Origin: an uncultured Bacteroidales bacterium
GTDB taxonomy: Bacteria; Bacteroidota; Bacteroidia; Bacteroidales; Muribaculaceae
NCBI GenBank assembly: GCA_902787185.1
Contig: CADAFP010000042.1
Location: 1 to 37,329, forward strand
Direction of reading: 5' to 3'
DNA length: 37,329 bases
In this document: one piece after another, positions 14,816-23,295 of the stretch
Position numbering within the stretch: the stretch's first letter is position 1
How the letters are laid out: each line of letters opens with the position of its first letter
The notes under the pieces: model-generated
Databases searched by the model: none
What the model saw: the letters and a program-made list of their open reading frames with translations, nothing else
Told to the model about the DNA's origin: nothing
Translations under genes and position numbers: made by a program

Positions 14816-15541
14816 TTAGTCGCGTTGGTCGGCGGGCAGGTCGCTCTGGATGACCTCGCGGCACTGGTGGCTCACCTGGGCGATGTCGTTGCCGCCGGTG
14901 TGCTCGATGGGATGGTGGAAGGTAAGTGTGATGGTGCCGGGTGTGACGTTAAAGGTGCTGCGCGGCATCACGCGGTAACTGCCGTCGATGGTGATGGGCA
15001 CCACGGGCAACCCAAACTCCAAAGCGAGCTTGAAGGCACCGTTCTTGAAGGGCCCCATCTTGCCTGTGTCGGTGCGACGGCCCTCGGGGAAGACGACAAT
15101 CGACATACCACCGCTATGCAGCTTCTTCTTGGCAGCCGCCATGGTGTCACGCAGGCCTTGAGCGGTGTGGGTGTCCACAAGGATATGTCCCGCCATGCGG
15201 CAAGCGGTACCCACGATGGGGATGTTGGTGATGCCCTTGCGCATCATCCACTTGAAATTATGTCCCAGGAAGCCGTAAATGGAAAAAATGTCGTATGCGC
15301 CCTGGTGGTTGGCTACAAACACATAGCTCGTCTCGTGGTCCACATGCTCACGTCCCACGACCTTGATGCGCACCAGGTGCAGCCAGCACCAAGTCCTGGC
15401 CCACCACTTGGCAGGGTAATATCCCCAATAGTCCTGGTCAAACAGACATCCCACAATGGTAATCAATGCGGTGATGATGCTGTAAACCAGCATAATGGGT
15501 GACACAATGCACCACTGGTATATGCGATACAGATATATCAT
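14816..15541 (-). CDS. plsC: 1-acyl-sn-glycerol-3-phosphate acyltransferase PlsC
   Basis: PlsC acylates lysophosphatidic acid to phosphatidic acid, a core step of membrane phospholipid synthesis. The 241-residue protein has an N-terminal membrane helix (about 10-32) and the catalytic HX4D box in NHQGAYD (His79, Asp84). The substrate-binding motif FPEGRRTDTG is at 151-160, and a third block reads LPVVPITIDGSYRVMP. It stands alone on the minus strand behind its own promoter. Some family members acylate other lipids, but the motifs best fit PlsC. Confidence 0.9.
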   Translation of the reverse strand: MIYLYRIYQWCIVSPIMLVYSIITALITIVGCLFDQDYWGYYPAKWWARTWCWLHLVRIKVVGREHVDHETSYVFVANHQGAYDIFSIYGFLGHNFKWMMRKGITNIPIVGTACRMAGHILVDTHTAQGLRDTMAAAKKKLHSGGMSIVVFPEGRRTDTGKMGPFKNGAFKLALEFGLPVVPITIDGSYRVMPRSTFNVTPGTITLTFHHPIEHTGGNDIAQVSHQCREVIQSDLPADQRD

Positions 15542-15569
15542 AGTAGTTAATCGCGGTATTTTGGTCTTG

Positions 15570-15600
15570 CAAAATTACAATTTTACCCCCAATCATGCAA
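15570..15600 (-). promoter_or_regulatory. plsC promoter
   Basis: On the minus strand TTG (15600-15598), 20 bp, then TAATTTTG (15577-15570) matches the Bacteroidetes consensus, 28 bp before the plsC start. Confidence 0.65.
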
Positions 15601-15704
15601 GTGGCATGCTCGCAAGGCCATCAAATGATGCAGATATTTAACGCATTTTAGAACGCATCGCAAGTTTGGGTAACAATTCGGTCAAATGTGCCTCATGCCG
15701 AGGC

Positions 15705-15753
15705 GTGGCCCCGGGGCCACAAAGAAATGAGAGACGCAAATTTTTGCGTCTCT
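15705..15753. repeat. Paired palindromes: GGCCCC/GGGGCC palindrome plus GAGACGC hairpin
   Basis: A perfect 16-bp palindrome GTGGCCCCGGGGCCAC (15705-15720) is followed by a perfect 11-bp stem: AGAGACGCAAA (15730-15740) with TTTGCGTCTCT (15743-15753). It lies in the gap before the 3' end of the response regulator and could terminate that transcript. The paired layout suggests a dispersed repeat; only one copy is seen here. Confidence 0.7.
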
Positions 15754-15781
15754 ACATTTACAATTCGTGTGATTAGCCGTT

Positions 15782-16528
15782 TTAAGAGCTTTGTGCCCAG
15801 GCGTGAGGGGTTTTACTTGTCGTCGGCCTCGGCCTCGGGAGCGATGAGCTTGTAGCCCTTGCCGTGGATGTTGATGATCTCGATGGTGGGATCGTCTTTG
15901 AGTTTCTTACGCAGCTTGGTGATATAGACATCCATCGAGCGTGCCGTGCGTTGAAGTAATTGTCATCAATCCAGATGGTCTTGAGGGCGAAGTTGCGCTC
16001 CAGAATCTCGTTCATGTGGGCACACAGCAGGCTCAGCAGCTCGCTCTCCTTGGTCGTGAGGTTGTCGCTGCGGTCGTCGGTGAAGAGGACTTGACGCTGG
16101 GTGTCGAAGGTGAACTTACCAATCTTGTAAACGGTAACCTCCTTGCCCTTCTTGCCCTTGACGCGGCGCAGGATGGCCTCGATGCGCAGCACCAGCTCCT
16201 CCATCGAGAAGGGCTTGGTGATGTAGTCGTCGGCGCCAATCTTGAAGCCCTCGAGGATGTCCTCCTTGAGTGCCTTGGCGGTGAGGAAGATGATGGGCAC
16301 GTCGCTATTGACGGCGCGGATTTCCTGGGCCAGCTGGTAGCCGTCCTTCTTGGGCATCATCACGTCGAGCAGGCAGATGTCGTACTTGCCCTTGAGGAAT
16401 GCCTTGTAACCGGCTTCGCCGTCGGCAAACAGTTCGGCCTTGTAGCCCTTGTCCTCGAGATACTCACGGGTGAGGGTGCCCAGGTTCTCGTCATCTTCGC
16501 ATAACAGAATTCTCAGTTTTTCTTCCAT
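15782..16528 (-). pseudogene. rprY: OmpR-family response regulator (RprY-like), frameshifted in its DNA-binding domain
   Basis: The receiver domain (1-120) is intact: acidic pocket Glu11-Asp12-Asp13, phospho-acceptor Asp55 in LLDVMMPKKDGY, Thr84 and Lys106. The winged-helix domain begins normally (VYKIGKFTFDTQRQVLF, LTTKESELLSLLC, TIWIDDNYFNAR). After Arg196 the frame is lost and an unrelated Ser/Arg/Pro-rich tail runs to the stop at 15782. The cause is visible: plus-strand CGTGCCGTGC (15940-15949) is an exact 5-bp tandem duplication. Removing one copy restores SMDVYITKLRKKLKDD and INIHGKGYKLIAPE, ending at TAA 15813-15815 for a normal 237-residue regulator. The break falls in the recognition helix, so the product should not bind DNA normally. 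A sequencing or assembly error remains possible. Confidence 0.88.
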
Positions 16529-16540
16529 AATTGTCTCTTT

Positions 16541-18076
16541 TTATTTGTATAGTGGTAATGTGATAATAAATTTCGAGCCTTGGTTGATCTCGCTCTCGGC
16601 GCGGATGCTGCCGCCGAACAGTTCAATCATCTTGCTGACGTAGGCGAGGCCCAAGCCGAAGCCTTTCACGTCATGCAGGTTGCCGGTAGATACACGGTAG
16701 AACTTCTCGAAGATTTTCTTCAGGTCCTCGCGTTTCATGCCGATACCGTTGTCCTGGACGGTAATTTGGATATGGTCCTCGTCGGGGTTGACGGTGGTCA
16801 CGGTGAGTTCGGGGGCTACATCCTCGCGGCGGTACTTGACGGCGTTGTCCAGCAAGTTGAAAATCACGTTGGTGAAGTGCATGCGGTCCACATTGATAAT
16901 GGGATCCTCGGCATCGAGGTTAGCATTGATGTGACCTCCGTATTTCTCTACCTTGAGTTTGAAGGTGTTGATGACGCTGTAGATGCTGGCGTTGGCGTCC
17001 TCTTCCTCAAGGCGCATGGTGGCGTTCTTGCGGTCGAACAGCGAGAGTTGCAGCACTTTCTCGACCTGGAAACGCAGGCGCTTGGTCTCGTCGTTGATGA
17101 CGGTGGACACGTGCTTGAGCATCTCGGGGCTCTTACGCACGCTGTCATCGTTGAGCATCTGGGCCGCAATCGAGATTGAGGAGATGGGCGTCTTGAACTC
17201 GTGCGTCATGTTGTTGATGAAGTCGTTCTTGATTTCGCTCAGCTTCTTCTGCTTGAAGGCTACCGAGATGGTGTACAGGAACACGCCCAGCAACAGGAAA
17301 GTGAAGGCCAACGAGGGTATCAGGAACTTCACCGACGAGAAGATGTAGTCGCTCTTGTTGGGGAACGTCACGTTGAGAGTGTTCTGCTTGTTCTTCGGGT
17401 CATTGGGGAACAGCACAAGGCTGTAAACGTCCTGTTGGGACATGGGCGAATAACCGGCGGTCTTATAGACGATGCCGTTGCTACGGCTCACGACAGCAAA
17501 CTCAAAGGGCAGGTTCAGGCCATTGAAGTCCAGTTCTGAACGCAGATAAGTGGCGACGGTGGCGCTATCGGCGCGCTCCTGGATGGGGCGGTCGCTGGAA
17601 TGGTTCAGGATGGTGAGGATGACCTCGTTCAACAGGCTCTTCTGGTACAGATATTGTCCCTTGAGGATTTCCTGTTTGCGCTGGTAGCTGTCGTTCAGGC
17701 CGTTGCGCAAGTCCTGCTTGCGTTGTTCGTTCAGGTCCTTGAGCGTGCTCAGGTTGGCGGGGCGCCTGTTGTCTAAGTCTTCGGTGTTCAGTGTTGTGTC
17801 GATATTGGCCTCGTAGCGGTCGCTGAAGTTGAAACTGTTCTGGCTGATGCCCGAGTACATCTGTTCGGCCTCGGCAAGGTCCTTGTCCAGGAAGAATTTG
17901 GTCTCGTTTTGCTCCAGCATGGTGGACACGCTGTAGAGGCTGCGCATTACAATCTCGCTAAACTGACTGTTGCGCATGGAGATCATCTTCTCCATATAGA
18001 CAATCTGCATGGCGAGCAGGCCCAGCAGGGCTATCGCCATGACTACCGTCAATATCCATATCGTTGATCTCTTCAT
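16541..18076 (-). CDS. rprX: Membrane sensor histidine kinase (RprX-like)
   Basis: A 511-residue kinase, complete. TM1 is at about 7-27, a periplasmic domain spans about 30-248, and TM2 is at about 250-273. The dimerisation box FINNMTHEFKTPISS has phospho-acceptor His292. The ATPase domain shows the N box (FTNVIFNLLDNAVKYR, 401-416), G1 (VQDNGIGM, 440-447), F box (IFEKFYRV) and G2 (GFGLGLAYV, 472-480). It lies 12 bp upstream of the response regulator and is co-transcribed with it. Architecture and pairing match Bacteroides RprX/RprY; the symbol rests on that resemblance. The signal is unknown. Confidence 0.88.
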   Translation of the reverse strand: MKRSTIWILTVVMAIALLGLLAMQIVYMEKMISMRNSQFSEIVMRSLYSVSTMLEQNETKFFLDKDLAEAEQMYSGISQNSFNFSDRYEANIDTTLNTEDLDNRRPANLSTLKDLNEQRKQDLRNGLNDSYQRKQEILKGQYLYQKSLLNEVILTILNHSSDRPIQERADSATVATYLRSELDFNGLNLPFEFAVVSRSNGIVYKTAGYSPMSQQDVYSLVLFPNDPKNKQNTLNVTFPNKSDYIFSSVKFLIPSLAFTFLLLGVFLYTISVAFKQKKLSEIKNDFINNMTHEFKTPISSISIAAQMLNDDSVRKSPEMLKHVSTVINDETKRLRFQVEKVLQLSLFDRKNATMRLEEEDANASIYSVINTFKLKVEKYGGHINANLDAEDPIINVDRMHFTNVIFNLLDNAVKYRREDVAPELTVTTVNPDEDHIQITVQDNGIGMKREDLKKIFEKFYRVSTGNLHDVKGFGLGLAYVSKMIELFGGSIRAESEINQGSKFIITLPLYK

Positions 18077-18121
18077 GAGAATTATCTGCTATATCGAAGT
18101 TGTCTTTTTAACAATCAACGG

Positions 18122-18152
18122 CAAAATTAACAATTAATTGTGAAAAACCAAA
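18122..18152 (-). promoter_or_regulatory. Promoter of the two-component operon
   Basis: On the minus strand TTTG (18152-18149), 19 bp, then TAATTTTG (18129-18122) is a near-ideal Bacteroidetes promoter, 46 bp before the kinase start. Confidence 0.7.
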
Positions 18153-18270
18153 ATTTTATTTCACTTTTTGCTCAAAAAATTAACGCGAAATGTTAAAACC
18201 CGCCTCTGTCGTTGCTGCCCACGATGTAAAAAATAATGGCATAAATGTCGCAATTATTATAAATAATGTG

Positions 18271-18278
18271 TAAATTTG
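18271..18278 (+). promoter_or_regulatory. -7 box for the helical-repeat protein gene
   Basis: TAAATTTG matches TAnnTTTG, 73 bp before the start at 18351. No TTG is found at the usual -33 spacing. Confidence 0.4.
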
Positions 18279-18350
18279 GGGGCAGAGAAAGCCGAAACGC
18301 TTGAAAGGGAGTAGGCGACAACACAACAGAATACAGGACATTACAGCATT

Positions 18351-18980
18351 ATGGATGAAGAAATGAAAAATGCCGAACAGGCAGCCAATGAGGCTAAAAA
18401 CGAAGGCGCAAGCATCTTTGACCAACTGAAAGGGATGCTCGACGAGGCTACCAAAGGCGAGGGCAACGTGTTTGACAAACTGAAAGGCGTGCTTGAAGGC
18501 AAAGACGGCGAAGGCTCTATCTTTGATAAAGCCAAGGAAATGTTTGACGGCAAGGAAGGTGAGGCTGGGGTGCTTGACCAGCTCAAGGAGATGCTCGATA
18601 AGGGCACTACTGCTGCTGGCGAGGTGAGTCAGGACTTCCTGGAAAAAGCCAAAGAAATGTTTGAAACTAAAGACGGCGAGCCAAGCCTGCTGGACAAAGC
18701 CAAGGAGATGTTTGGCGAGGGCGCTACCGCCGCCGGAGAAATGATGGATAAGGCAAAAGACTTTGTGGAGCAAGGAACCGCAGCTGCCACCGAGGTAGCG
18801 CAAGACTTGAGCCAAAAAGCCAAGGAAGCCTTTGAACCCAAGGAGGGTGAGGAAGGCGTTCTGGATAAGGCCAAGGACGCCCTTGACGATGCGGCTAAGG
18901 CTGCCGATGGCGTGATGGACAAGGTGCAGGATTTCCTGAAGAATGCCTTTGGGCCTAAGGACGGCGAGGGACAAGCCTGA
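18351..18980 (+). CDS. Charged alpha-helical repeat protein (LEA/apolipoprotein-like)
   Basis: 209 residues rich in Lys, Asp, Glu, Ala and Gly, without cysteine, signal peptide or membrane span. The sequence is mostly about ten repeats of 17-22 residues. The basic 17-residue form reads like IFDKAKEMFDGKEGEAG; others carry an inserted small-residue stretch such as GTTAAGE or GATAAGE. Helix wheels would be amphipathic, with Phe/Leu/Met on one face and alternating Lys/Glu on the other, as in late-embryogenesis-abundant or apolipoprotein-like proteins. A role in desiccation or osmotic protection or membrane-surface binding is only an inference. It appears to be a single-gene unit with an inverted repeat after it. 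Confidence 0.72.
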   Translation: MDEEMKNAEQAANEAKNEGASIFDQLKGMLDEATKGEGNVFDKLKGVLEGKDGEGSIFDKAKEMFDGKEGEAGVLDQLKEMLDKGTTAAGEVSQDFLEKAKEMFETKDGEPSLLDKAKEMFGEGATAAGEMMDKAKDFVEQGTAAATEVAQDLSQKAKEAFEPKEGEEGVLDKAKDALDDAAKAADGVMDKVQDFLKNAFGPKDGEGQA

Positions 18981-19005
18981 CCGTAACTGACCGAAATCAC
19001 AGGAA

Positions 19006-19055
19006 ATATCAGATCGTCTGACGGTTACCTTTGGGGGCTGTCAGACGATTGATAT
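19006..19055 (+). terminator. Hairpin after the helical-repeat gene
   Basis: ATATCAGATCGTCTGAC (19006-19022) pairs with GTCAGACGATTGATAT (19040-19055), with one bulged base. The long stem fits a terminator, but there is no strong T-tract. Confidence 0.55.
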
Positions 19056-19129
19056 TGATAAATGTGCCATTTGGTAGATTAAAAGTAAGAAAACTCGCTT
19101 AAAATCGGGAAGTTGTGTCGTTAAATTAG

Positions 19130-19137
19130 TACTTTTG
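19130..19137 (+). promoter_or_regulatory. -7 box for the endonuclease gene
   Basis: TACTTTTG matches TAnnTTTG, 49 bp before ATG 19186. It overlaps an earlier in-frame ATG-like start at 19135, which argues against that start. Confidence 0.5.
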
Positions 19138-19185
19138 CAGTTCGAAAAACCAAAACGACATAAACACATAAATGATTTATTTGAA

Positions 19186-21792
19186 ATGAAAAGATTGACA
19201 CATCACTCATTATTGCTGATGCTTGCCATGCTGGTGGGCATTTCGGCAACGGCGGCAGTACCTACAGGGTATTACAACAATGCTAAGGGAAAGAGCGACC
19301 AGGCGCTGATGGCAGCCCTGCATTCTATCATCAAGGGGCATACTAAGCGTTCCTATGACCAGCTGAAGACCGACTTCAAGACTACCGACTGCAATGGTAA
19401 TATCATCATCGACCGCTACTCGAATTCCCAGTTTACCTATGGCACCGACTTTTGTGGCACTTATAACGGGGTGGGGGATTGCTATAACCGTGAGCATTCC
19501 ATTCCTAACAGTTGGTGGGGTGGCTCTTCAAGTGACACTGCCTACACCGACCTGCATCATCTGTTCCCTGTTGACGGGTTTGTGAACAGCCAGCGTGGCA
19601 ACAATCCCTTTGGCGACTGCAATAACGGCACCGTCTATGGCACCGGAAAGTTGGGTCCCTGCTCCTTCAGCGGCTATTCAGGTACAGTATTTGAAGTGGC
19701 CGACGAGTACAAGGGCGACTTCGCGCGAGTATATTTTTACTTCGTCACGCGATACATGAAGCGCATGAGCAGCTATACCGTCAGCAATGGTGCTGATGTG
19801 TTCACTGCAAGCTCATATCTGGGACTGAAGACCTGGGCCATCAACCAGTTGCTCGAGTGGCACCGCAACGACCCCGTGAGCACGCTCGAGATTAACCGCA
19901 ACAACAACGTGCATAACATTCAGGGTAACCGTAACCCCTTCGTTGACAATCCCGAGTTGGTGGAGTACATCTGGGGTAACATGAAGGGTAACGCGTGGAA
20001 CCCTGGTGGCAGCACAACGACTCCCACTCTGACGTCTCCCGCCAACGGCTCGACGGTGAACGTGGGCACCAACACTGGTAGTGGAGTGACCAAGACCATC
20101 ACCGTTAAGGGCACTAACCTGACCAAATCCTTGAGCCTGACCGTGAGCGGAACGGGCTTCAGCGTTTCTCCCACAACTGTTACGGCTACTGCGGTCAACA
20201 ACGGCACAACGGTAACTGTTACCTATAACGGCACTTCGACCACTGCCACGGGCACATTGACCATCAGCAGTAGCGAGGTGAGCAGTACCGTTAACCTTAC
20301 CGCCAGTTACAACAGTGGTGGCGGCAGCACAAGCGAGGAAACCATCGAGACATGGGAAGGTTGCTCGACTGGTGGTTATTGGACGCAGACTGTACAGGGA
20401 CATGCCTTCTCTTGGAGTTTCTCCAATGCCGGCATTTGGGCTGACACCAACAGGAATGGTGCACAGAGCTGTCGTTTTGGTAAGAATAGCAATTCCTATA
20501 TCATGATGAACGAGGACGTTGCTGACGGTGCCAGCAAGGTGACCTTCTATGCTGCCAACTGGAGCAGTGATCCGACTCCTACCGTGCAGGTGCAGTACAG
20601 TACTAATGGCGGCAGCACTTGGACAACCGCAGGGTCTTGCACGATTGGTTCGTCGTGGCAGCAGTATAGCTTTGACATGAATGTGACGGGCAATGTGCGC
20701 TTCAAGATCACACAGACCGCTGGCTCGCGTTTCAATATCGATGATATTGCCATCACGAGCAACAACAGCGCTCCTGTTACTAATCCCCAAATTACCGCTC
20801 CTGTTGACGGCTCGACGGTCAACGTGGGCACCATTTCCGCCACGGGCACCTCGGTAAACAAGACTATTACCGTGAGGGGTAGTGACTTGACGAAGGCTCT
20901 CAACCTGAGCGTGAGCGGTAACGGATTCAGTGTGTCTCCGACAACCATCAGCGCTGCAACAGCCAACAATGGCGTGAATGTGACCGTCACCTACAGTTCC
21001 ACTGTGGCTGGCGATGCCACGGGCACATTGACCATCGCAAGCAGTGAGGCAAGTGTGACAGTGAATTTGACAGCCAGCAAAGTGGCGGCGCCAACACTCG
21101 CCATCACGTCTCTCGACGCATTGGAGGCTGTACAAGACGGTGAATCCACAGTAGTGCGGGGCACAGTGTCCAGCGAGAACAACAACGCAGCAATCACCCT
21201 GAGTGTGGAGGGCAACTTTGAATTGAGCCTTAACCAGTACACTTGGGCTCGTTCGCTCACCCTTAATCCCTCTGGCGAGGTGTTCTATGTCCGCCTTGCT
21301 AACACTGCTACCGTGGGAGATTATTATGGTTCGATAACTGCTACCACTGGTGTGGTTTCAGCCTTTGCCGATGTCGAGGGTACTGTCAGCGCGAAGCCCG
21401 TCCTGCTGGGTGACGTGGATATGGATGGCATCGTAGGCATCAGCGACGTGTCAAATCTCATTGATTACCTCATGAGGATAGATGTTCAGCCGTTTGATAC
21501 GCTTGCCGCTGATGTTGACCAGAACGGTACGATTGATATTGCAGACGCTACTGCCATCATCGACATCATTCTGGAGCCGAAGTCGGCGATGAAGGCACAA
21601 TGCTGGAATGCTGTGCCTGTTGACAACCAGATTGAAATCACCAATCCCGCTGGTGAAATGATCGAGGTTTATAACATGGATGCCGAGGTCGTAGCCACTG
21701 TTGATGCAGCAGGTGGGCACAGCATCTCAGTGCCTGCAGGCATTTACCTGGTGTCGGGTGAAAACGATTCCCGCAAGGTGGTCATCAAGTAA
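19186..21792 (+). CDS. Secreted endonuclease I with Ig-like repeats, dockerin-like module and C-terminal sorting-like domain
   Basis: An 868-residue modular protein. A signal peptide (about 1-22) is followed by an endonuclease I domain (about 23-270) with its ββα-metal core CYNREHSIPNSWW (Arg102, Glu103, His104) and DLHHLFPVDGFVNSQRGNNPFG. Two related Ig-like repeats flank a beta-sandwich: about 283-385 and 535-635, each containing TVNVGT, VTKTITV-type strands and GFSVSPTT. A third, divergent repeat follows. A dockerin-like pair (GDVDMDGIVGISD and DVDQNGTIDIAD) lies at about 738-800. The final 60 residues (EVYNMDAEVV to GIYLVSGENDSRKVVIK) resemble a type IX secretion sorting domain. It probably degrades extracellular DNA or RNA. 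Start 19186 gives the signal peptide and follows the promoter. Confidence 0.87.
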   Translation: MKRLTHHSLLLMLAMLVGISATAAVPTGYYNNAKGKSDQALMAALHSIIKGHTKRSYDQLKTDFKTTDCNGNIIIDRYSNSQFTYGTDFCGTYNGVGDCYNREHSIPNSWWGGSSSDTAYTDLHHLFPVDGFVNSQRGNNPFGDCNNGTVYGTGKLGPCSFSGYSGTVFEVADEYKGDFARVYFYFVTRYMKRMSSYTVSNGADVFTASSYLGLKTWAINQLLEWHRNDPVSTLEINRNNNVHNIQGNRNPFVDNPELVEYIWGNMKGNAWNPGGSTTTPTLTSPANGSTVNVGTNTGSGVTKTITVKGTNLTKSLSLTVSGTGFSVSPTTVTATAVNNGTTVTVTYNGTSTTATGTLTISSSEVSSTVNLTASYNSGGGSTSEETIETWEGCSTGGYWTQTVQGHAFSWSFSNAGIWADTNRNGAQSCRFGKNSNSYIMMNEDVADGASKVTFYAANWSSDPTPTVQVQYSTNGGSTWTTAGSCTIGSSWQQYSFDMNVTGNVRFKITQTAGSRFNIDDIAITSNNSAPVTNPQITAPVDGSTVNVGTISATGTSVNKTITVRGSDLTKALNLSVSGNGFSVSPTTISAATANNGVNVTVTYSSTVAGDATGTLTIASSEASVTVNLTASKVAAPTLAITSLDALEAVQDGESTVVRGTVSSENNNAAITLSVEGNFELSLNQYTWARSLTLNPSGEVFYVRLANTATVGDYYGSITATTGVVSAFADVEGTVSAKPVLLGDVDMDGIVGISDVSNLIDYLMRIDVQPFDTLAADVDQNGTIDIADATAIIDIILEPKSAMKAQCWNAVPVDNQIEITNPAGEMIEVYNMDAEVVATVDAAGGHSISVPAGIYLVSGENDSRKVVIK

Positions 21793-21821
21793 GATATCTC
21801 GACATTAGATTCGCAATTATG

Positions 21822-21861
21822 CGACTGCCGCATAGCCTGTCATTAGGCAATGCGGCAGTCG
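21822..21861 (+). terminator. Strong hairpin after the endonuclease gene
   Basis: CGACTGCCGCAT (21822-21833) pairs exactly with ATGCGGCAGTCG (21850-21861); an inner GCCT/AGGC stem extends it. Followed by GTTTAAGTT. It separates this gene from the convergent ugd. Confidence 0.75.
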
Positions 21862-21904
21862 TTTAAGTTATGTGGTGACAGTGGTTCTGGTACGCTGGAG
21901 TCCC

Positions 21905-23227
21905 TTATTTGCCGATGCAATGGTATTCAAATCCTGCCAGTTTCAACTCCTCACCATCTAGGATATTGCGACCGTCAAGAATCAGGCGGCCACGCATCTT
22001 GTGAAGCAGTGTGTCGATGTTAGGCATTCTGAATTCCTTCCACTCGGTGACTAACATGAGTGCATCGCTGCCGTCGGCGGCCTGATACATATCGGTACAG
22101 TAGGTGACTCGATCGCCTATCCGTCGGCGGCACTCCTCCATGGCGACAGGATCATAGACCTTGACTGTTGCGCCAGCTTCAAGCAGTAAGTCGATGAGCA
22201 CCAGAGACGGTGCTTCGCGCATGTCATCGGTCTCAGGCTTGAAGGCAAGTCCCCACAGGGCAATCACCTTGTCTTTCAATTGACTCTTATCTCTGCCATA
22301 GTAGTCCACCAACTTGCGGTAGAGGACAAGTTTTTGGTCGGCATTGACCTCTTCTACGGCTTGCAGCACCCTCATGGGGTAGCCCAGATCGGCAGCGGTC
22401 TTGATGAGTGCTTTGACGTCCTTAGGGAAACAAGACCCCCCGTATCCGCATCCGGCATAGAGGAATTTCTTGCCGATGCGTGTGTCGCTGCCTATGCCCT
22501 TACGCACCATGTTGACATCGGCTCCAACGAGTTCGCACAGGTTGGCAATATCGTTCATGAAGCTGATGCGTGTGGCAAGCATGGAGTTGGCTGCGTACTT
22601 GATCATCTCGGCCGATGGGATGTCGGTAAAGATAAGTCTGTCGCTCACAATCATGAAAGGCTTGTAGAGGCGGGCCATGAGTTTGCGGGCTCGTTCGCTC
22701 TCGACGCCGACAACCACTCGGTCTGGGCTCATAAAGTCTTTGACTGCATTTCCTTCCTTGAGGAACTCGGGGTTACTGGCAACGTCAAACTCCACGTCAA
22801 CACCCCTTTGGTTGAGTTCTTGCTGAATCACAGTCTTGACCTTGCTTGCGGTTCCCACAGGAACCGTACTTTTGGTCACTACGACGATATAATGATTGAG
22901 ATGCTTGCCGATGGTATGAGCCACGTCAAGCACATACTTGAGGTCTGCACTGCCGTCTTCGTCAGGTGGTGTGCCGACGGCGCTGAAGACGATGTCCACA
23001 TCGTTGATAACGTCTTCGAGGCTTGTCGTGAAATGCAGCCTTCCTGACTTCATGTTCTTGTGGACCAGCGTTTCCAGTCCAGGCTCATAGATTGGGATGA
23101 TTCCCTTGTTGAGGGCTTCGATCTTGCGCTCGTCAACGTCAACGCACGTCACGCGCACGCCCATTTCACTAAAGCAGGTACCGGTGACTAATCCAACGTA
23201 TCCGGTACCAACAACCGCGATTTTCAT
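21905..23227 (-). CDS. ugd: UDP-glucose 6-dehydrogenase
   Basis: Oxidises UDP-glucose to UDP-glucuronate, a precursor for capsule and exopolysaccharide. The 440-residue protein has the NAD-binding GTGYVG (7-12), the VGTPPDEDGSADL segment, TKSTVPVGT, SNPEFLKEG, the central Lys210 and Asn214 (MIKYAANSMLATR) and catalytic Cys266 in GYGGSCFPKD, then the C-terminal nucleotide domain (LAFKPETDDMREAPS). Length is normal. It lies 68 bp downstream of the wzc-type gene, separated by a perfect 16-bp hairpin, and likely supplies that system. A UDP-N-acetylmannosamine dehydrogenase is a less likely alternative. Confidence 0.93.
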   Translation of the reverse strand: MKIAVVGTGYVGLVTGTCFSEMGVRVTCVDVDERKIEALNKGIIPIYEPGLETLVHKNMKSGRLHFTTSLEDVINDVDIVFSAVGTPPDEDGSADLKYVLDVAHTIGKHLNHYIVVVTKSTVPVGTASKVKTVIQQELNQRGVDVEFDVASNPEFLKEGNAVKDFMSPDRVVVGVESERARKLMARLYKPFMIVSDRLIFTDIPSAEMIKYAANSMLATRISFMNDIANLCELVGADVNMVRKGIGSDTRIGKKFLYAGCGYGGSCFPKDVKALIKTAADLGYPMRVLQAVEEVNADQKLVLYRKLVDYYGRDKSQLKDKVIALWGLAFKPETDDMREAPSLVLIDLLLEAGATVKVYDPVAMEECRRRIGDRVTYCTDMYQAADGSDALMLVTEWKEFRMPNIDTLLHKMRGRLILDGRNILDGEELKLAGFEYHCIGK

Positions 23228-23248
23228 TGATTAGGTATGATATTAATG

Positions 23249-23283
23249 CCAAATACAGGAAGAGAGGCTCTTCCTGTATTTGG
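23249..23283 (-). terminator. Perfect 16-bp hairpin between the wzc-type gene and ugd
   Basis: CCAAATACAGGAAGAG (23249-23264) pairs exactly with CTCTTCCTGTATTTGG (23268-23283) around AGG. No T-run follows on the minus strand, so it may attenuate or process the transcript rather than end it. Confidence 0.6.
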
Positions 23284-23295
23284 GGGTGAACTAAG

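Noticed and set aside
18180-18974. 264-residue minus-strand open frame opposite the helical-repeat gene
   Set aside because: It mirrors the repeated Lys/Glu codons of the plus-strand gene, has no family resemblance or promoter, and the plus-strand reading explains the repeats.
19813-21135. 440-residue minus-strand open frame inside the endonuclease gene
   Set aside because: It arises from Thr/Val/Ser-rich repeat codons; its sequence is low-sense Arg/His/Gly text without domains.
22280-23047. 255-residue plus-strand open frame over ugd
   Set aside because: ugd is unmistakable on the opposite strand; this is its shadow.
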